Assembly (NCBI RefSeq): GCF_002917095.1
Contig: NZ_PQGA01000017.1
Location: 1-64,000 of the forward strand
Direction: 5' to 3'
DNA length: 64,000 bases
Source of the DNA: Paraburkholderia eburnea
GTDB lineage: Bacteria > Pseudomonadota > Gammaproteobacteria > Burkholderiales > Burkholderiaceae
Positions 38,889 through 47,980 of the stretch are shown piece by piece (positions within the stretch are counted from its first letter, which is position 1; every line of letters begins with the position of its first letter). The notes beneath the pieces are model-generated. The model saw only the letters and a list, made by a program, of their open reading frames with translations. It was not told the DNA's origin and made no database searches. The position numbers and the translations under genes were made by a program.

Positions 38889-40472
38889 TTAATGTCCTCC
38901 CGCTCCGCCCGAAGCCTTCACGGGCGAGAAGAACAGCGCGAGCGGCGCAAACAGCGCGCAATACACCGCGAGAATGCCGAACACATCGATATAGGCAAGG
39001 ATCGTTGCCTGCGAAACGAATGTCTCGTACAGATGACCGGTCGCGGTCTGCAAGGCCTGGGCGAGCGGCGCGCCCGTGCTGTCCATCACGGTTTGCGCGT
39101 TGCGCGCGAGCGTGTCCTGATAGTTCTGCGAAAAAGGCGACATATGCCCGGAAAGATGGGCCATCCACGCCTGCGAGCGTTCGCGGATGAGCGCCGTCGA
39201 GACGGAAATGCCGATCGATCCCGCCACGTTGCGGAACATGGTAAAGAGCGCGGAGGCGTCGTTGTTGAGCGCGCGCGGCACCGTGAGATAGGCGAGCGTG
39301 GTGACGGGCACGAACAGAAAGCCGATCGCGATCGATTGCGCGCTGCGCAGCTTCACGAGCGTCGTGTAATCGACATCGGGCGTCAAAATGCGTGCGTAAA
39401 TCAGCGCGACGCTCAGCAGAACAAAGCCGGTCATGATGATCAGCCGCGTCTGCACATAGGGCATCAATTTGCTGATGATGGGAATTTCCATCGTGACGAG
39501 CAACGCCCCCGGCGAGAGGACAAGGCCCGCGAGCGTGGCCGTATAACCGAGCTGCTGCTGCGCGAGCTGCGGCACGATCACGGCGCTGCCATAGAGGACA
39601 GTCGCAAACGCGCCGATCATCACGCAGCCCAGCGCGAAATTGCGGTCGCGCAGGCAGCGCAGATCCACCACGGGATGCTTCGCGTAGAGCAGCCGGAACA
39701 CCGCGCCCACCATGCCGAGAACGGCCAGCACCGCGAACGTGACGATGAAGGGCGAGGAAAACCAGTCGTCGTCCTCGCCGCGATCGAGCATCACCTGAAG
39801 GCAGCCCAGGCCAATGGCGATTAGCGCGATACCGGGAAAATCGACGTCGCGCCAGTTCATGCGCCGCTTCGTCTCGCGCACGATCCAGGGGGGATCTTCG
39901 ACCAGTTGCATGACGGCGAAGGTCGTCAGCACGCCGACGGGCACGTTGAGCAGGAACACCCAGCGCCACGAGAAGTGGTCGGTGATCCAGCCGCCCAGCG
40001 TCGGACCCAGGATCGGCGCGACCACGATGGCCACCGCCGAGATCGAGAACGCGCGGCCACGCTGACTGGGGGCGAAAGTGTCGAGGATGATCGATTGCTG
40101 GTTGGGTTGCAGGCCGCCGCCAAAAAAGCCCTGCAGCAGGCGAAAAATCACCAGTTGGCCGAGGCTCGTCGCCACGCCGCACAGGAACGAGCAGACCGTG
40201 AAGGCGACGATGCACAGAAGAAAATAGCGCTTGCGCCCGAGCACGCGGCCAAAGAACGCCGAAATCGGCAAGACGATGCCGTTGGCGACAAGGTAGGACG
40301 TGAGCACCCAGGTGGCTTCGTCGTAACTCGCCGACATCGTGCCCGCGATATGCGGCAGCGCGACGTTGACGATGGTCGTGTCCAGCACTTCCATGAACGC
40401 CGCGAGCGTGACCGCGATGGCGATCAGCCACGGATTGCCGGCGGGGCGCCACGCGGGTCGGGTGTCGCTCAT
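38889..40472 (-). CDS. MFS transporter, DHA2 family (EmrB type)
   Basis: A 527-residue inner-membrane drug:proton antiporter with about 14 predicted transmembrane segments. The DHA2 signatures are present: LDTTIVNVALPHIAG near 30-44 (motif D1), GRVLGRKRYFL near 75-85 (motif A) and ILGPTLGGWIT near 155-165 (motif C). It partners the EmrA-type fusion protein encoded 2 bp upstream and the NodT-type channel downstream. Confidence 0.94.
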   Translation of the reverse strand: MSDTRPAWRPAGNPWLIAIAVTLAAFMEVLDTTIVNVALPHIAGTMSASYDEATWVLTSYLVANGIVLPISAFFGRVLGRKRYFLLCIVAFTVCSFLCGVATSLGQLVIFRLLQGFFGGGLQPNQQSIILDTFAPSQRGRAFSISAVAIVVAPILGPTLGGWITDHFSWRWVFLLNVPVGVLTTFAVMQLVEDPPWIVRETKRRMNWRDVDFPGIALIAIGLGCLQVMLDRGEDDDWFSSPFIVTFAVLAVLGMVGAVFRLLYAKHPVVDLRCLRDRNFALGCVMIGAFATVLYGSAVIVPQLAQQQLGYTATLAGLVLSPGALLVTMEIPIISKLMPYVQTRLIIMTGFVLLSVALIYARILTPDVDYTTLVKLRSAQSIAIGFLFVPVTTLAYLTVPRALNNDASALFTMFRNVAGSIGISVSTALIRERSQAWMAHLSGHMSPFSQNYQDTLARNAQTVMDSTGAPLAQALQTATGHLYETFVSQATILAYIDVFGILAVYCALFAPLALFFSPVKASGGAGGH

Positions 40473-40474
40473 GA

Positions 40475-41650
40475 TCAGTGGCTCAGATAGACGGTGGGCA
40501 CGACCGAGATGCCCAGCGGCAAGGGCCGGTTGGCCGGCAGGCCGTTGTCGATCACGATTTTCACGGGTACGCGCTGCACGATCTTGACGAAATTACCGGT
40601 GGCGTTCTCCGCTGGAAAAGCCGAAAAGCGCGAGCCGCTGCCAAGCTGGATGCTGTCCACGTGGCCGCGCAAGTCGAGTTTCGGGTACGCGTCGATGCTG
40701 ATTTTCACCTTGTCGCCGGCACGCATATGGGTGAGCTGCGACTCCTTGAAGTTCGCCGTGATCCACACCTGCGGCGTGACGATCGAGAAAAGCGACGTGC
40801 CCGCTTGCAGGAAGCTGCCGAACTGCACGTTGCGCCGCGTGATCCAGCCGTCCGAAGGCGCGCGCAGATCGCACCACGCAAGATCGAGCTGCGCGGTGTC
40901 CAGTTGCGCCTGGGCCTGCGCGACCTGCTGGCGGCGTTGTTCAACGGCGGCCACGGCCTGGCGGATCTGCTGCGGCACGAGGCTGGCCGTCTTCAGTTGT
41001 GCCTGGGCGCTTATGACGTCGGCGTACGAGCTGCGCTGCTGGGCCGTGGCGGTGTCGATGTTCTGTTGCGTGGTCGCGCGCGGATCGACGCCATGCTGGC
41101 GCGCATAGTCGGCCTGGGCGCGCGCGAAGTTGGCATTGGCCGTCTCGATCTGCGCGCGCGCCTGCTCGTACTGCGCCGGATACTGCACGCGCGCGATGTC
41201 CAGCTGGGCCTGGGCGGCCAGCAATTGCGCCCTGGCGAGGCCCAACTGGGCGTTTGCCTGATCGACCTGCGCCTGGTAGTCGCGGCGGTCGATCTCGACC
41301 ATCAGATCGCCTTTGTGGACAAAGACGTTGTCGTTGATATTGAGCTGCGTGACGTAGCCCGAGACCTTCGGCGCGACGGTGATGGCGTTGCCGTCGGTGT
41401 AGGCATCGTCGGTACTGACTTCGTTGCGCGTCGCAAACCACCAGGCGAATGCGCCGATCGCGATGATTAGCACGATCAGGCCAAGGATGATGAGCGGCTT
41501 CTTGCCCGGACGCTTGCGGGCGGTTTTGCCGTCGTCCTTGCCGTCCTTGCCGTTTTGCGCGCTGTTACGCGCATTCGCAGCGCGGCGCGGCTTGCCCCGA
41601 TGCGCGCGCGACCATGCGCGGATGCTGCCCGCCCCGTCGCGCTCAGCCAT
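40475..41650 (-). CDS. HlyD family efflux periplasmic adaptor (EmrA type)
   Basis: A 391-residue membrane fusion protein. A basic cytoplasmic N-terminus (residues 1-50) is followed by one transmembrane anchor (about 52-70), a lipoyl/barrel-sandwich domain (TDGNAITVAPKVSGYV), a long alanine/glutamine-rich coiled-coil hairpin (about 130-265) and a beta-barrel region. It bridges the EmrB-type antiporter and the NodT-type outer-membrane channel. The first gene of the leftward pump operon; no dedicated regulator is adjacent. Confidence 0.93.
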   Translation of the reverse strand: MAERDGAGSIRAWSRAHRGKPRRAANARNSAQNGKDGKDDGKTARKRPGKKPLIILGLIVLIIAIGAFAWWFATRNEVSTDDAYTDGNAITVAPKVSGYVTQLNINDNVFVHKGDLMVEIDRRDYQAQVDQANAQLGLARAQLLAAQAQLDIARVQYPAQYEQARAQIETANANFARAQADYARQHGVDPRATTQQNIDTATAQQRSSYADVISAQAQLKTASLVPQQIRQAVAAVEQRRQQVAQAQAQLDTAQLDLAWCDLRAPSDGWITRRNVQFGSFLQAGTSLFSIVTPQVWITANFKESQLTHMRAGDKVKISIDAYPKLDLRGHVDSIQLGSGSRFSAFPAENATGNFVKIVQRVPVKIVIDNGLPANRPLPLGISVVPTVYLSH

Positions 41651-41886
41651 GCGTCGCTCCGGCAGGGTTCAGTGAGGTGCTCGAAAAAGGAAGGGATCTC
41701 ATGAGGTGCTCGATGCAGGACACGTCTCGACGGTGAGCAAAAGCGCAATTGCTGTAGCAAGCGTCATGCCGCGACGGGGCATCTTGAACGCCTGCACGGG
41801 GCACGCAGACTGCTCTATAGGGAAGGGCGCCGTGCGCCGCTGGCGCGCGGATTTTGCATCGCAGCACGTTCGAAGGAGTTCACATC

Positions 41887-42195
41887 ATGAGCAGCACACT
41901 GGATCCCGATAGCGACGACGACATGGCTCAACCGATCCCCCCGGGTCACAATGCCGAAGCGCTCGGTCCCGGCGATTCGTCCGATTCGGGCAGCGATACG
42001 CTGGGCGCGAAGCGCCATGAGTTCGATCGCGACTCGGAGCTTGACAATCACGCGCTAGAAGCGGGGGAGGACGAAGCGCTAAGCGGTACCGATAGTCACG
42101 GCACCGGAGAACGCGCGGCGGCCGATGGCGACGAAGCGCTGCGTCCGGACGGCGATGTATTACCCGACGAGATCAGGCATACGCCGGACTACTGA
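41887..42195 (+). CDS. Small acidic, probably disordered protein
   Basis: A 102-residue, strongly acidic protein rich in Asp, Glu, Gly and Ser, with no hydrophobic core, signal peptide or cysteine. Similar short acidic proteins, sometimes mislabelled as chemotaxis proteins, are in my memory of Burkholderia genomes. A strong GAAGGAG site precedes the ATG, which supports expression. Function unknown. It is divergent from the efflux operon and followed by another small low-complexity gene. Confidence 0.7.
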   Translation: MSSTLDPDSDDDMAQPIPPGHNAEALGPGDSSDSGSDTLGAKRHEFDRDSELDNHALEAGEDEALSGTDSHGTGERAAADGDEALRPDGDVLPDEIRHTPDY

Positions 42196-42291
42196 AGATA
42201 GTTAAGGCATGCGATGTGCGGCAGGCAGGTCGTGAGCGGCGTGCTTGTCGACTTGCTCGCAGACCTTAAAATTTAATGAGGAAAACCAATC

Positions 42292-42609
42292 ATGAAATCA
42301 CGTCACTTGATCGCCCCGGCCATCCTGAGCGCAATGCTGGCAGTATCCGGCGTTGCGCTTGCTGCAGGAGCGGGCGGCGGCAGCAGCAACGGACCTGGCG
42401 GTGCAGGCTCGGGCACGGGCGCGGACGCCACGACGCCGGCCCAAGGCGCGGATAACAACGCGGCGACCGCCGCGACGGGCACAAGCACTACGACCCACAA
42501 GTCCACGCACAAGTCGCATACGACGAAGAAGCATACGGCGACGAAGCCGATGAACGACACCACCAACACGCCGGGCGCCGACGCCAGCAGCGATACGAAG
42601 GGGCAGTAA
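42292..42609 (+). CDS. Small secreted low-complexity protein
   Basis: A 105-residue protein. Residues 1-25 form a clear signal peptide ending in ALA. The mature part is Gly/Ala/Thr-rich with a His/Lys/Thr tract (HKSTHKSHTTKKHTATK) that may bind metal or anionic polymers. No recognised domain. A GAGG site precedes the ATG. It is expected in the periplasm or outside the cell. Function unknown. Confidence 0.65.
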   Translation: MKSRHLIAPAILSAMLAVSGVALAAGAGGGSSNGPGGAGSGTGADATTPAQGADNNAATAATGTSTTTHKSTHKSHTTKKHTATKPMNDTTNTPGADASSDTKGQ

Positions 42610-42763
42610 CGGACGTTCGACCGGGCGTTCCCGCAGTGCGGGCGGCACGCATGACGCCGCTCGCCCTGGGTTTGTTTTCACGGCATCTATGGCTGGGTTG
42701 CGCACCTTCATAAACCCGGAGTGCCCTGCTATGCCCGGCATTCCCCCCGCCATGGGCGCGTGC

Positions 42764-44623
42764 TTACAGCGGCGTTTGCCCGAGAATCCCGCAGTAGAAC
42801 GCGTATTCGGCCTGCAGGGCATGTGCCTGGTTGACGGCCTTGCGAAAGCCGTGACGTTCGTCGGCGTAATAATGCGCCTCGGTAGCGATGCCGTTGGCCT
42901 GCAAGGCGCTCACCATGCTGCGCGTCTGATCGGGCGTGACGACAGCGTCCAGTTCGCCCTGGAAGAACGCCACGGGTACGCGAATCCGGTCGGCGTGCAG
43001 CAGCGGGGTGCGGGCGTTATAGCGCTCGGCATCGGCCACGGCGTCGCCGATCAGCCAGTCCAGATAGTCGGCTTCGAACTTGTGCGTGTGCCGGCCGAGC
43101 GTAAGCGGATCGCTCACGCCATACAGGCTCGCGCCGCCGCGAAACACGTCGCGAAACGCGAGTGCGCAGAGCGTCGTATAGCCACCCGCGCTGCTGCCGC
43201 GAATAAAGGCGCGGGCGAGATCGATGCGGTGGTCTGCGGCAAGATGCGCGACGACGCCGCAAGCGTCGTCCACATCCACGACACCCCAGCTTTCGTGCAG
43301 CGCCTGGCGATAGGCGCGGCCATAGCCGGTGCTGCCACGATAGTTGAGGTTGACGACGGCGAAGCCGCGTTGCGTCCAGTATGGGATGCGCGGATCGAAC
43401 ACGGGGTAGCAGGCCGAGGTCGGGCCGCCGTGAATGAACACGACGACGGGCGGGGCTCTGTCCACGCTTTTCTCGCTTTGCAGCCGCTCCGGCGCATAGA
43501 AATACGCGTGCGATTCGCTGCCGCCGGTCGAAAAACGCAGGCGCTCGGGCACGGGAATGCGCTCTGCCGGCATCATCGGCGAGACATCCGCGAGCACTTG
43601 CACGCTGAAGTCGTCACGCCGGATCGCGAGCACGGCTGCGGGGCAGGTGGGCGAAGCGGCGAGGCAGTAGACATGCGTGTCGTCTGCGGCGAGATTGCGA
43701 AAGCGGCTATATTCCGGCGCGAGCGTGCGCAACGCGCCATCGGCCGTGCGATGGCCGAGTACGCCCCAGCCTTCGTCCGTCCATGCGCCAAGGCTCGATC
43801 CGTCGTCGAGCACAATCCAGCTACGCCCGCCGAGCTGCCACGGCGCGGAGGCATGATCGGCCCGTGCTGCGGGCAACGCATGCAGCGCATCGCCATGCTC
43901 ACGCCACGGCTGCCAGAAGCCGTGGCGATCACTCAGGCAATACAGGGTGCCGTGCGTGTCGAATTGCGGCTGTTGCAGCGCATCCTCGATATCGTCGCCC
44001 GCAAGCGTGCGGGGCGGCAGCCACGCGCCGTTGGCATCGCGCTCGCGGCTGCGCAGTCGCGTCGCGGTCCACGGCTGATGCGGGCGCTGCCACTCGATCC
44101 ACGCGAGGCGCGCGCCGTCCGCGCGCAGGCAGGGCGCCGCATAAAAATCCGCACCTTCCGCGAGCACGGTCCGCGCGCCGTTGGCGAGCGCGATCGACAC
44201 GATGCGATGCGTTCCGCCGTCTTCTTCCACCGCGAGCACCGCGTCGCGGCTATAACGCAGATCGCCGTAGCGGCAGCCAGGCTCGGTGAGCGCGGCCGGC
44301 GCAGAATCGTCGTCGATGGACTGACGATAAAGCCGCTGGTCTTTCTCGTTGGCAAATACTACGGTATCCTCAGTAAGGCAAAATGAGCCGCCGCCGTATT
44401 CGTAGACGCGCCCGCGCACGCTGAAGCCTTCCGGCGTGAGGCAACGCGCCTGCGCGCCGCTGCGCCAGTGCCAGATGCGCGTGGCGGCATCGGCGGGATC
44501 GTAGGCCGTCCAGAACACGCCGCGCGCCGACGCGGCCAGTTCGCCAAAATCCTTGCCGGCGGCGACGGCCTGTTCGGCGCTGACGCGCTCAGGGTTGGCT
44601 GAGTTCGCGGGAATTCCTGTCAT
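42764..44623 (-). CDS. S9 family prolyl oligopeptidase-like peptidase, pqq-linked
   Basis: A 619-residue protein with an N-terminal beta-propeller-like region and a C-terminal alpha/beta hydrolase domain. The predicted triad is S478 (GSSAGG), D559 (GELDAVV) and H591 (DERHGF). There is no signal peptide. It overlaps the end of pqqE by 35 bp, so it is the last cistron of the pqq operon. In some pseudomonads an S9 peptidase named PqqM occurs in the pqq cluster, so a role in PQQ precursor processing is plausible. No M16 protease (PqqF/PqqG) gene is in this window. The start at 44623 is used because the in-frame TTG-side extension runs deep into pqqE. Confidence 0.9.
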   Translation of the reverse strand: MTGIPANSANPERVSAEQAVAAGKDFGELAASARGVFWTAYDPADAATRIWHWRSGAQARCLTPEGFSVRGRVYEYGGGSFCLTEDTVVFANEKDQRLYRQSIDDDSAPAALTEPGCRYGDLRYSRDAVLAVEEDGGTHRIVSIALANGARTVLAEGADFYAAPCLRADGARLAWIEWQRPHQPWTATRLRSRERDANGAWLPPRTLAGDDIEDALQQPQFDTHGTLYCLSDRHGFWQPWREHGDALHALPAARADHASAPWQLGGRSWIVLDDGSSLGAWTDEGWGVLGHRTADGALRTLAPEYSRFRNLAADDTHVYCLAASPTCPAAVLAIRRDDFSVQVLADVSPMMPAERIPVPERLRFSTGGSESHAYFYAPERLQSEKSVDRAPPVVVFIHGGPTSACYPVFDPRIPYWTQRGFAVVNLNYRGSTGYGRAYRQALHESWGVVDVDDACGVVAHLAADHRIDLARAFIRGSSAGGYTTLCALAFRDVFRGGASLYGVSDPLTLGRHTHKFEADYLDWLIGDAVADAERYNARTPLLHADRIRVPVAFFQGELDAVVTPDQTRSMVSALQANGIATEAHYYADERHGFRKAVNQAHALQAEYAFYCGILGQTPL

Positions 44624-45776
44624 TGCGGAAGATGAGTCGCTGGATCGGTTGGACGGGTTGCGCGGCCTCGCTGCGGGCCTGCACAATGATGCGATGCTCG
44701 GGGGACTTGCCGCACACGGGGTCGGTGTTCGCGGCGTCGCCGGTCAGCATGAAGGCCTGGCAGCGGCAGCCCCCAAAGTCCTTTTCCTTTTCGTCGCACG
44801 AGCGGCACGGTTCGGGCATCCACGCATTGCCGCGAAAACGGTTGAAGCCGAACGATTCGTACCAGATGTGGCGCAGATCGTGATCGCGCACGTTGGGGAA
44901 TTCGACTGGCAGCATGCGCGCGCCGTGGCAGGGCAAAGCGGTGCCGTCCGGCGTGACCGTGAGGAAGAGGCTGCCCCAGCCGCCCATGCAGGGCTTCGGG
45001 CGCTCTTCGTAGTAGTCAGGAGTCACGAAGATCAGCTTGCAGGGGTTGCCGCTGGCTTCCAGCTTCGCGCGATATTCGTTGGTGATGCGCTCCGCGCGTT
45101 CGAGCTGCTCGCGCGTGGGCAGCAGCAGCGCGCGGTTGAGCTTGGCCCAGCCGTAGAACTGGGTGGTCGCGAGTTCGACGAAATCCGCTTCGAGCGCGAT
45201 GCAGAGTTCGATGATGCGGTCGATATCGTCGATGTTGTAGCGATGCGTGACGAAGTTCAGCACCATCGGATAGCCGTGCGCCTTCACGGCGCGCGCCATC
45301 GCCAGCTTTTGCGCGAACGCCTTGCCCGAGCCGGCGAGCATGTTGTTCACTTCCTCGTCGCTCGACTGGAAGCTGATCTGGATGTGATCGAGTCCGGCGC
45401 GCTGGAAATCGGCGAGTTTCTGCTCGTTCAGGCCGATGCCCGAGGTGATGAGGTTCGTGTAATAGCCGAGCTTGCGCGCCTCGGCGATCAGCTGCGCGAG
45501 ATCCTTGCGCACCAGCGGCTCGCCGCCGGAGAAGCCGATCTGCGCGGCGCCCATCTGGCGCGCCTCGGTCATCACGCGAATCCACTGCTCCGTGCTCAAT
45601 TCCTCGCCCTGGCGCGCGAAGTCCAGCGGGTTCGAGCAGTAGGGGCATTGCAGCGGGCAACGATAGGTCACTTCCGCGAGCAGCCACAAGGGCAGGCCGA
45701 CGGCGGGCTGGGCGGGTTGGGCGTGATCGGCAGGCGCTGCTATGGCCGCGCCTGGCGCGAGGTGTTCGTCAGACAA
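44589..45776 (-). CDS. pqqE: PqqA peptide cyclase (radical SAM)
   Basis: Radical SAM enzyme that cross-links Glu and Tyr of PqqA, the first step of PQQ synthesis. The 395-residue protein has C40, C44 and C47 in the CPLQCPYC cluster motif and a SPASM domain with further cysteines (CMGGWG, LPCHG, CRSC and GGCRC). An extra Ala/Pro-rich N-terminus of about 25 residues precedes the usual start region. It overlaps pqqD by 8 bp and the S9 peptidase by 35 bp. Confidence 0.97.
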   Translation of the reverse strand: MSDEHLAPGAAIAAPADHAQPAQPAVGLPLWLLAEVTYRCPLQCPYCSNPLDFARQGEELSTEQWIRVMTEARQMGAAQIGFSGGEPLVRKDLAQLIAEARKLGYYTNLITSGIGLNEQKLADFQRAGLDHIQISFQSSDEEVNNMLAGSGKAFAQKLAMARAVKAHGYPMVLNFVTHRYNIDDIDRIIELCIALEADFVELATTQFYGWAKLNRALLLPTREQLERAERITNEYRAKLEASGNPCKLIFVTPDYYEERPKPCMGGWGSLFLTVTPDGTALPCHGARMLPVEFPNVRDHDLRHIWYESFGFNRFRGNAWMPEPCRSCDEKEKDFGGCRCQAFMLTGDAANTDPVCGKSPEHRIIVQARSEAAQPVQPIQRLIFRNDRNSRELSQP

Positions 45777-46059
45777 GATCGATCCAGTGCTTTTCGCGGG
45801 CCACGAGCATGAACTGCTCGACGTCTTCGCCCAGTTCGGGCACGCCCGGGAATTGCGTGTCCAGATGCGCGACGATCGCCGCGACGTTGCGTTCGCCGTC
45901 GATCAGGCCGCCGATCGCGGCGGCGCTGTCGTTCAGCTTGATCATGCCCTCAGGATAGAGCAGGACGTGCGCGTTTTGCGCGGGCTCGAACTGAAAGCGA
46001 TAGCCGCGTCGCCAGACGGGCTTGAGATTGCGGTCGAAGGGTGTGTTCATCGTGTTCAC
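45769..46059 (-). CDS. pqqD: PqqA-binding protein PqqD
   Basis: Peptide chaperone that binds PqqA and presents it to PqqE, 96 residues from the chosen GTG. The core RGYRFQFEPAQNAHVLLYPEGMIKLND is typical of the RRE-like fold. GTG at 46059 is preferred because AAGGGGA lies seven bases upstream and the codon overlaps the pqqC stop (GTGA). An ATG three codons later (46050) is the alternative. It is a separate gene, not fused to pqqC as in some methylotrophs. Confidence 0.94.
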   Translation of the reverse strand: MNTMNTPFDRNLKPVWRRGYRFQFEPAQNAHVLLYPEGMIKLNDSAAAIGGLIDGERNVAAIVAHLDTQFPGVPELGEDVEQFMLVAREKHWIDLV

Positions 46060-46808
46060 AGTGCGATCCCCTTGTGCCAGACGCGTTCGTTCGTGACCGT
46101 ATGATACGGCGGACGGCCCAGTTCGTAGGCCATCGACATCGCGTCGAGCATGGTCCACAGAATGTCGAGCTTGAATTGCAGGATCTCCAGCATACGCTGC
46201 TGGCTCTCGAAGGTCGTGTAGTGCTGCAGCGTGATCTGCAGGCCGTGCTCCACGTCGCGGCGCGCCTGGCCCAGGCGCGAACGGAAATACTCGTAGCCGC
46301 GCGGGTCGATCCAGGGGTAATGCTTCGGCCACGTGTCGAGTCGCGACTGATGGATCTGCGGCGCAAATAATTCGGTGAGCGAACTGCTGGCCGCTTCCTG
46401 CCAGCTCGCGCGCCGCGCGAAATTCACGTAGGCATCGACGGCAAAACGCACGCCGGGCAGGACCAGTTCCTGCGAACGCAGTTGATCGGGATCGAGTCCG
46501 ACGGCCTCGCCCAGGCGCAGCCAGGCCTCGATGCCGCCGTCCTCGCCGGGCGCCCCGTCGTGATCGAGCAGACGCTGGATCCACTGGCGGCGCACTTCGC
46601 GATCGGGACAGTTGGCGAGTATCGCCGCGTCCTTCATCGGGATATTGACCTGGTAGTAGAAGCGGTTCGCGACCCACCCCTGGATCTGTTCGCGCGTTGC
46701 GCGGCCTTCGTACATCGCCACGTGATACGGGTGGTGAATGTGATAGAACGCGCCCTTGGCGCGCAGGGCCTGTTCGAATTGCTCGGGTGTGAGGGCGGCC
46801 TGGCTCAT
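46056..46808 (-). CDS. pqqC: Pyrroloquinoline-quinone synthase PqqC
   Basis: Cofactor-free oxidase that performs the last ring closure and eight-electron oxidation to PQQ. The 250-residue length is standard. Highly conserved segments include HIHHPYHVAMYEG near 24-36, WVANRFYYQVNIPMKD near 45-60 and HYPWIDPRGYEYFRSRL near 163-179. It begins 91 bp after pqqB and overlaps pqqD in a GTGA arrangement. Confidence 0.97.
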   Translation of the reverse strand: MSQAALTPEQFEQALRAKGAFYHIHHPYHVAMYEGRATREQIQGWVANRFYYQVNIPMKDAAILANCPDREVRRQWIQRLLDHDGAPGEDGGIEAWLRLGEAVGLDPDQLRSQELVLPGVRFAVDAYVNFARRASWQEAASSSLTELFAPQIHQSRLDTWPKHYPWIDPRGYEYFRSRLGQARRDVEHGLQITLQHYTTFESQQRMLEILQFKLDILWTMLDAMSMAYELGRPPYHTVTNERVWHKGIAL

Positions 46809-46899
46809 GATTCGGTCCAATTCCAATGAAGGCTGCTGCCTGAAGATTGCAGCAGCGAAATGCAGGGCGGCGCGCTTGTATCGCGCGCCGCACGGGTAT

Positions 46900-47811
46900 T
46901 TACAGATCGATGCTCATGCCGTCGAAGGCGACTTCGACGTGACGCAGCGCGAGTTCGGCGCGTTCCGCCGAATCTTCGTCGAGGATCGGATTCGTATTGT
47001 TGATGTGCGTGAGAATCTTGCGCGCGTTCGGGAATTGATCGAGCACTTCGAGCATGCCGCCGGGGCCGCTTTGCGCGAGGTGGCCCATCTGGCGGCCCGT
47101 GCGCGTGCCCACGCCGCGGCGCTGCATTTCGTCGTCGTGCCAGAGCGTGCCGTCCACCAGCAGGCAATCGGCTTCGTGCATGCGCGCAAGCAGTGCCTCG
47201 TCGACTTCGCCCAGACCCGGCGCGTAAAACAGTTTGCCGCCCGTGCGCGTGTCCTCGATCACAAGGCCGATGTTGTCGCCCGGATGCGGATCGTGGCGGT
47301 GCGGCGAGTAGGGCGGCGCGGCGCTGCGCAGCGCGAACGGCGTGAAGCGCAGATTCGGGCAGGCGCTAATCGTAAACGCTTCGCCGGAGACGATCGGGTT
47401 CCAGCGCAGGCCGCCGTTCCAGTGCTTGAGCATCGGAAAGATCGGAAAGCCGGTGTTCAGGTCCTCGTGAACCATGTCCGTGCACCAGACTTCGTGCGGG
47501 CAGCCTTCGCGCAGGCTCAGCAGGCCGGTCGTGTGATCGATCTGGCTGTCCATCAGCACGATGGCCGCGATGCCGGTGTCGCGCAGCGCGCGGCCCGGCT
47601 GCATGGGCGCGAAAGCCTGCAACTGGGCCCGGATATCGGGCGACGCGTTGCAGAGAACCCAGGATTCGCCATCGTCGGAGACGGCGATCGACGACTGAGT
47701 GCGCGCCTTCGCGTTGAGGCGGCCGTTACGGAAGCCCGCGCAGTTCGCGCAATTGCAGTTCCACTGAGGAAAGCCGCCGCCGGCTGCGGAGCCGAGAATG
47801 TGAATATGCAT
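46900..47811 (-). CDS. pqqB: PQQ biosynthesis protein PqqB
   Basis: Metallo-beta-lactamase-fold hydroxylase of the PQQ pathway, 303 residues. The N-terminus MHIHILGSAAGGGFPQWNC is diagnostic and carries the cysteine-rich site CNCANC; histidine-rich metal segments include DSQIDHTTG and LTHINNTNPI. It follows pqqA after a 97-bp gap that contains a strong hairpin. Confidence 0.97.
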   Translation of the reverse strand: MHIHILGSAAGGGFPQWNCNCANCAGFRNGRLNAKARTQSSIAVSDDGESWVLCNASPDIRAQLQAFAPMQPGRALRDTGIAAIVLMDSQIDHTTGLLSLREGCPHEVWCTDMVHEDLNTGFPIFPMLKHWNGGLRWNPIVSGEAFTISACPNLRFTPFALRSAAPPYSPHRHDPHPGDNIGLVIEDTRTGGKLFYAPGLGEVDEALLARMHEADCLLVDGTLWHDDEMQRRGVGTRTGRQMGHLAQSGPGGMLEVLDQFPNARKILTHINNTNPILDEDSAERAELALRHVEVAFDGMSIDL

Positions 47812-47852
47812 GCTTGCGGAAAATAGGCTGCGGATTGAACGCGCCAGATAAA

Positions 47853-47874
47853 TAGCCCCGGCGGGCCGGGGCTA
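47853..47874 (-). terminator. Hairpin between pqqA and pqqB, probable attenuator
   Basis: TAGCCCCGG (47853-47861) pairs perfectly with CCGGGGCTA (47866-47874) around a CGGG loop. On the leftward transcript it lies 34 bases after the pqqA stop and has no T-run. Such a hairpin would protect or partly terminate the message and give far more PqqA peptide substrate than enzymes; that role is inferred. Confidence 0.65.
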
Positions 47875-47908
47875 TGTAGATCCTGCGAGAGGATGTTGAC
47901 GCTGCGGA

Positions 47909-47980
47909 TTAACGGTTCGAAATGTACATCGTGATTTCAAAACCGAAACGCAGGTCGGTGTAAGCGGGCTTGGTCCACAT
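47909..47980 (-). CDS. pqqA: PQQ precursor peptide PqqA
   Basis: A 23-residue ribosomal precursor whose Glu15 and Tyr19 (in FEITMY) become the carbon skeleton of PQQ. The peptide begins MWTKPAYTDLRFGFE, the standard PqqA pattern. A strong AAGGAG site lies just upstream of the ATG. It is the first gene of the leftward pqqA-B-C-D-E-S9 peptidase operon. Confidence 0.96.
   Translation of the reverse strand: MWTKPAYTDLRFGFEITMYISNR

Noticed and set aside
42689..44386. Plus-strand open frame opposite the S9 peptidase
   Set aside because: The peptidase triad and propeller are clear on the minus strand; the plus frame is a shadow.
45769..46893. PqqC-PqqD or larger fusion suggested by an extended frame running upstream of pqqD
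   Set aside because: The upstream part of that frame is pqqC read in the wrong frame. A GTGA overlap with its own AAGGGGA site marks a separate pqqD.
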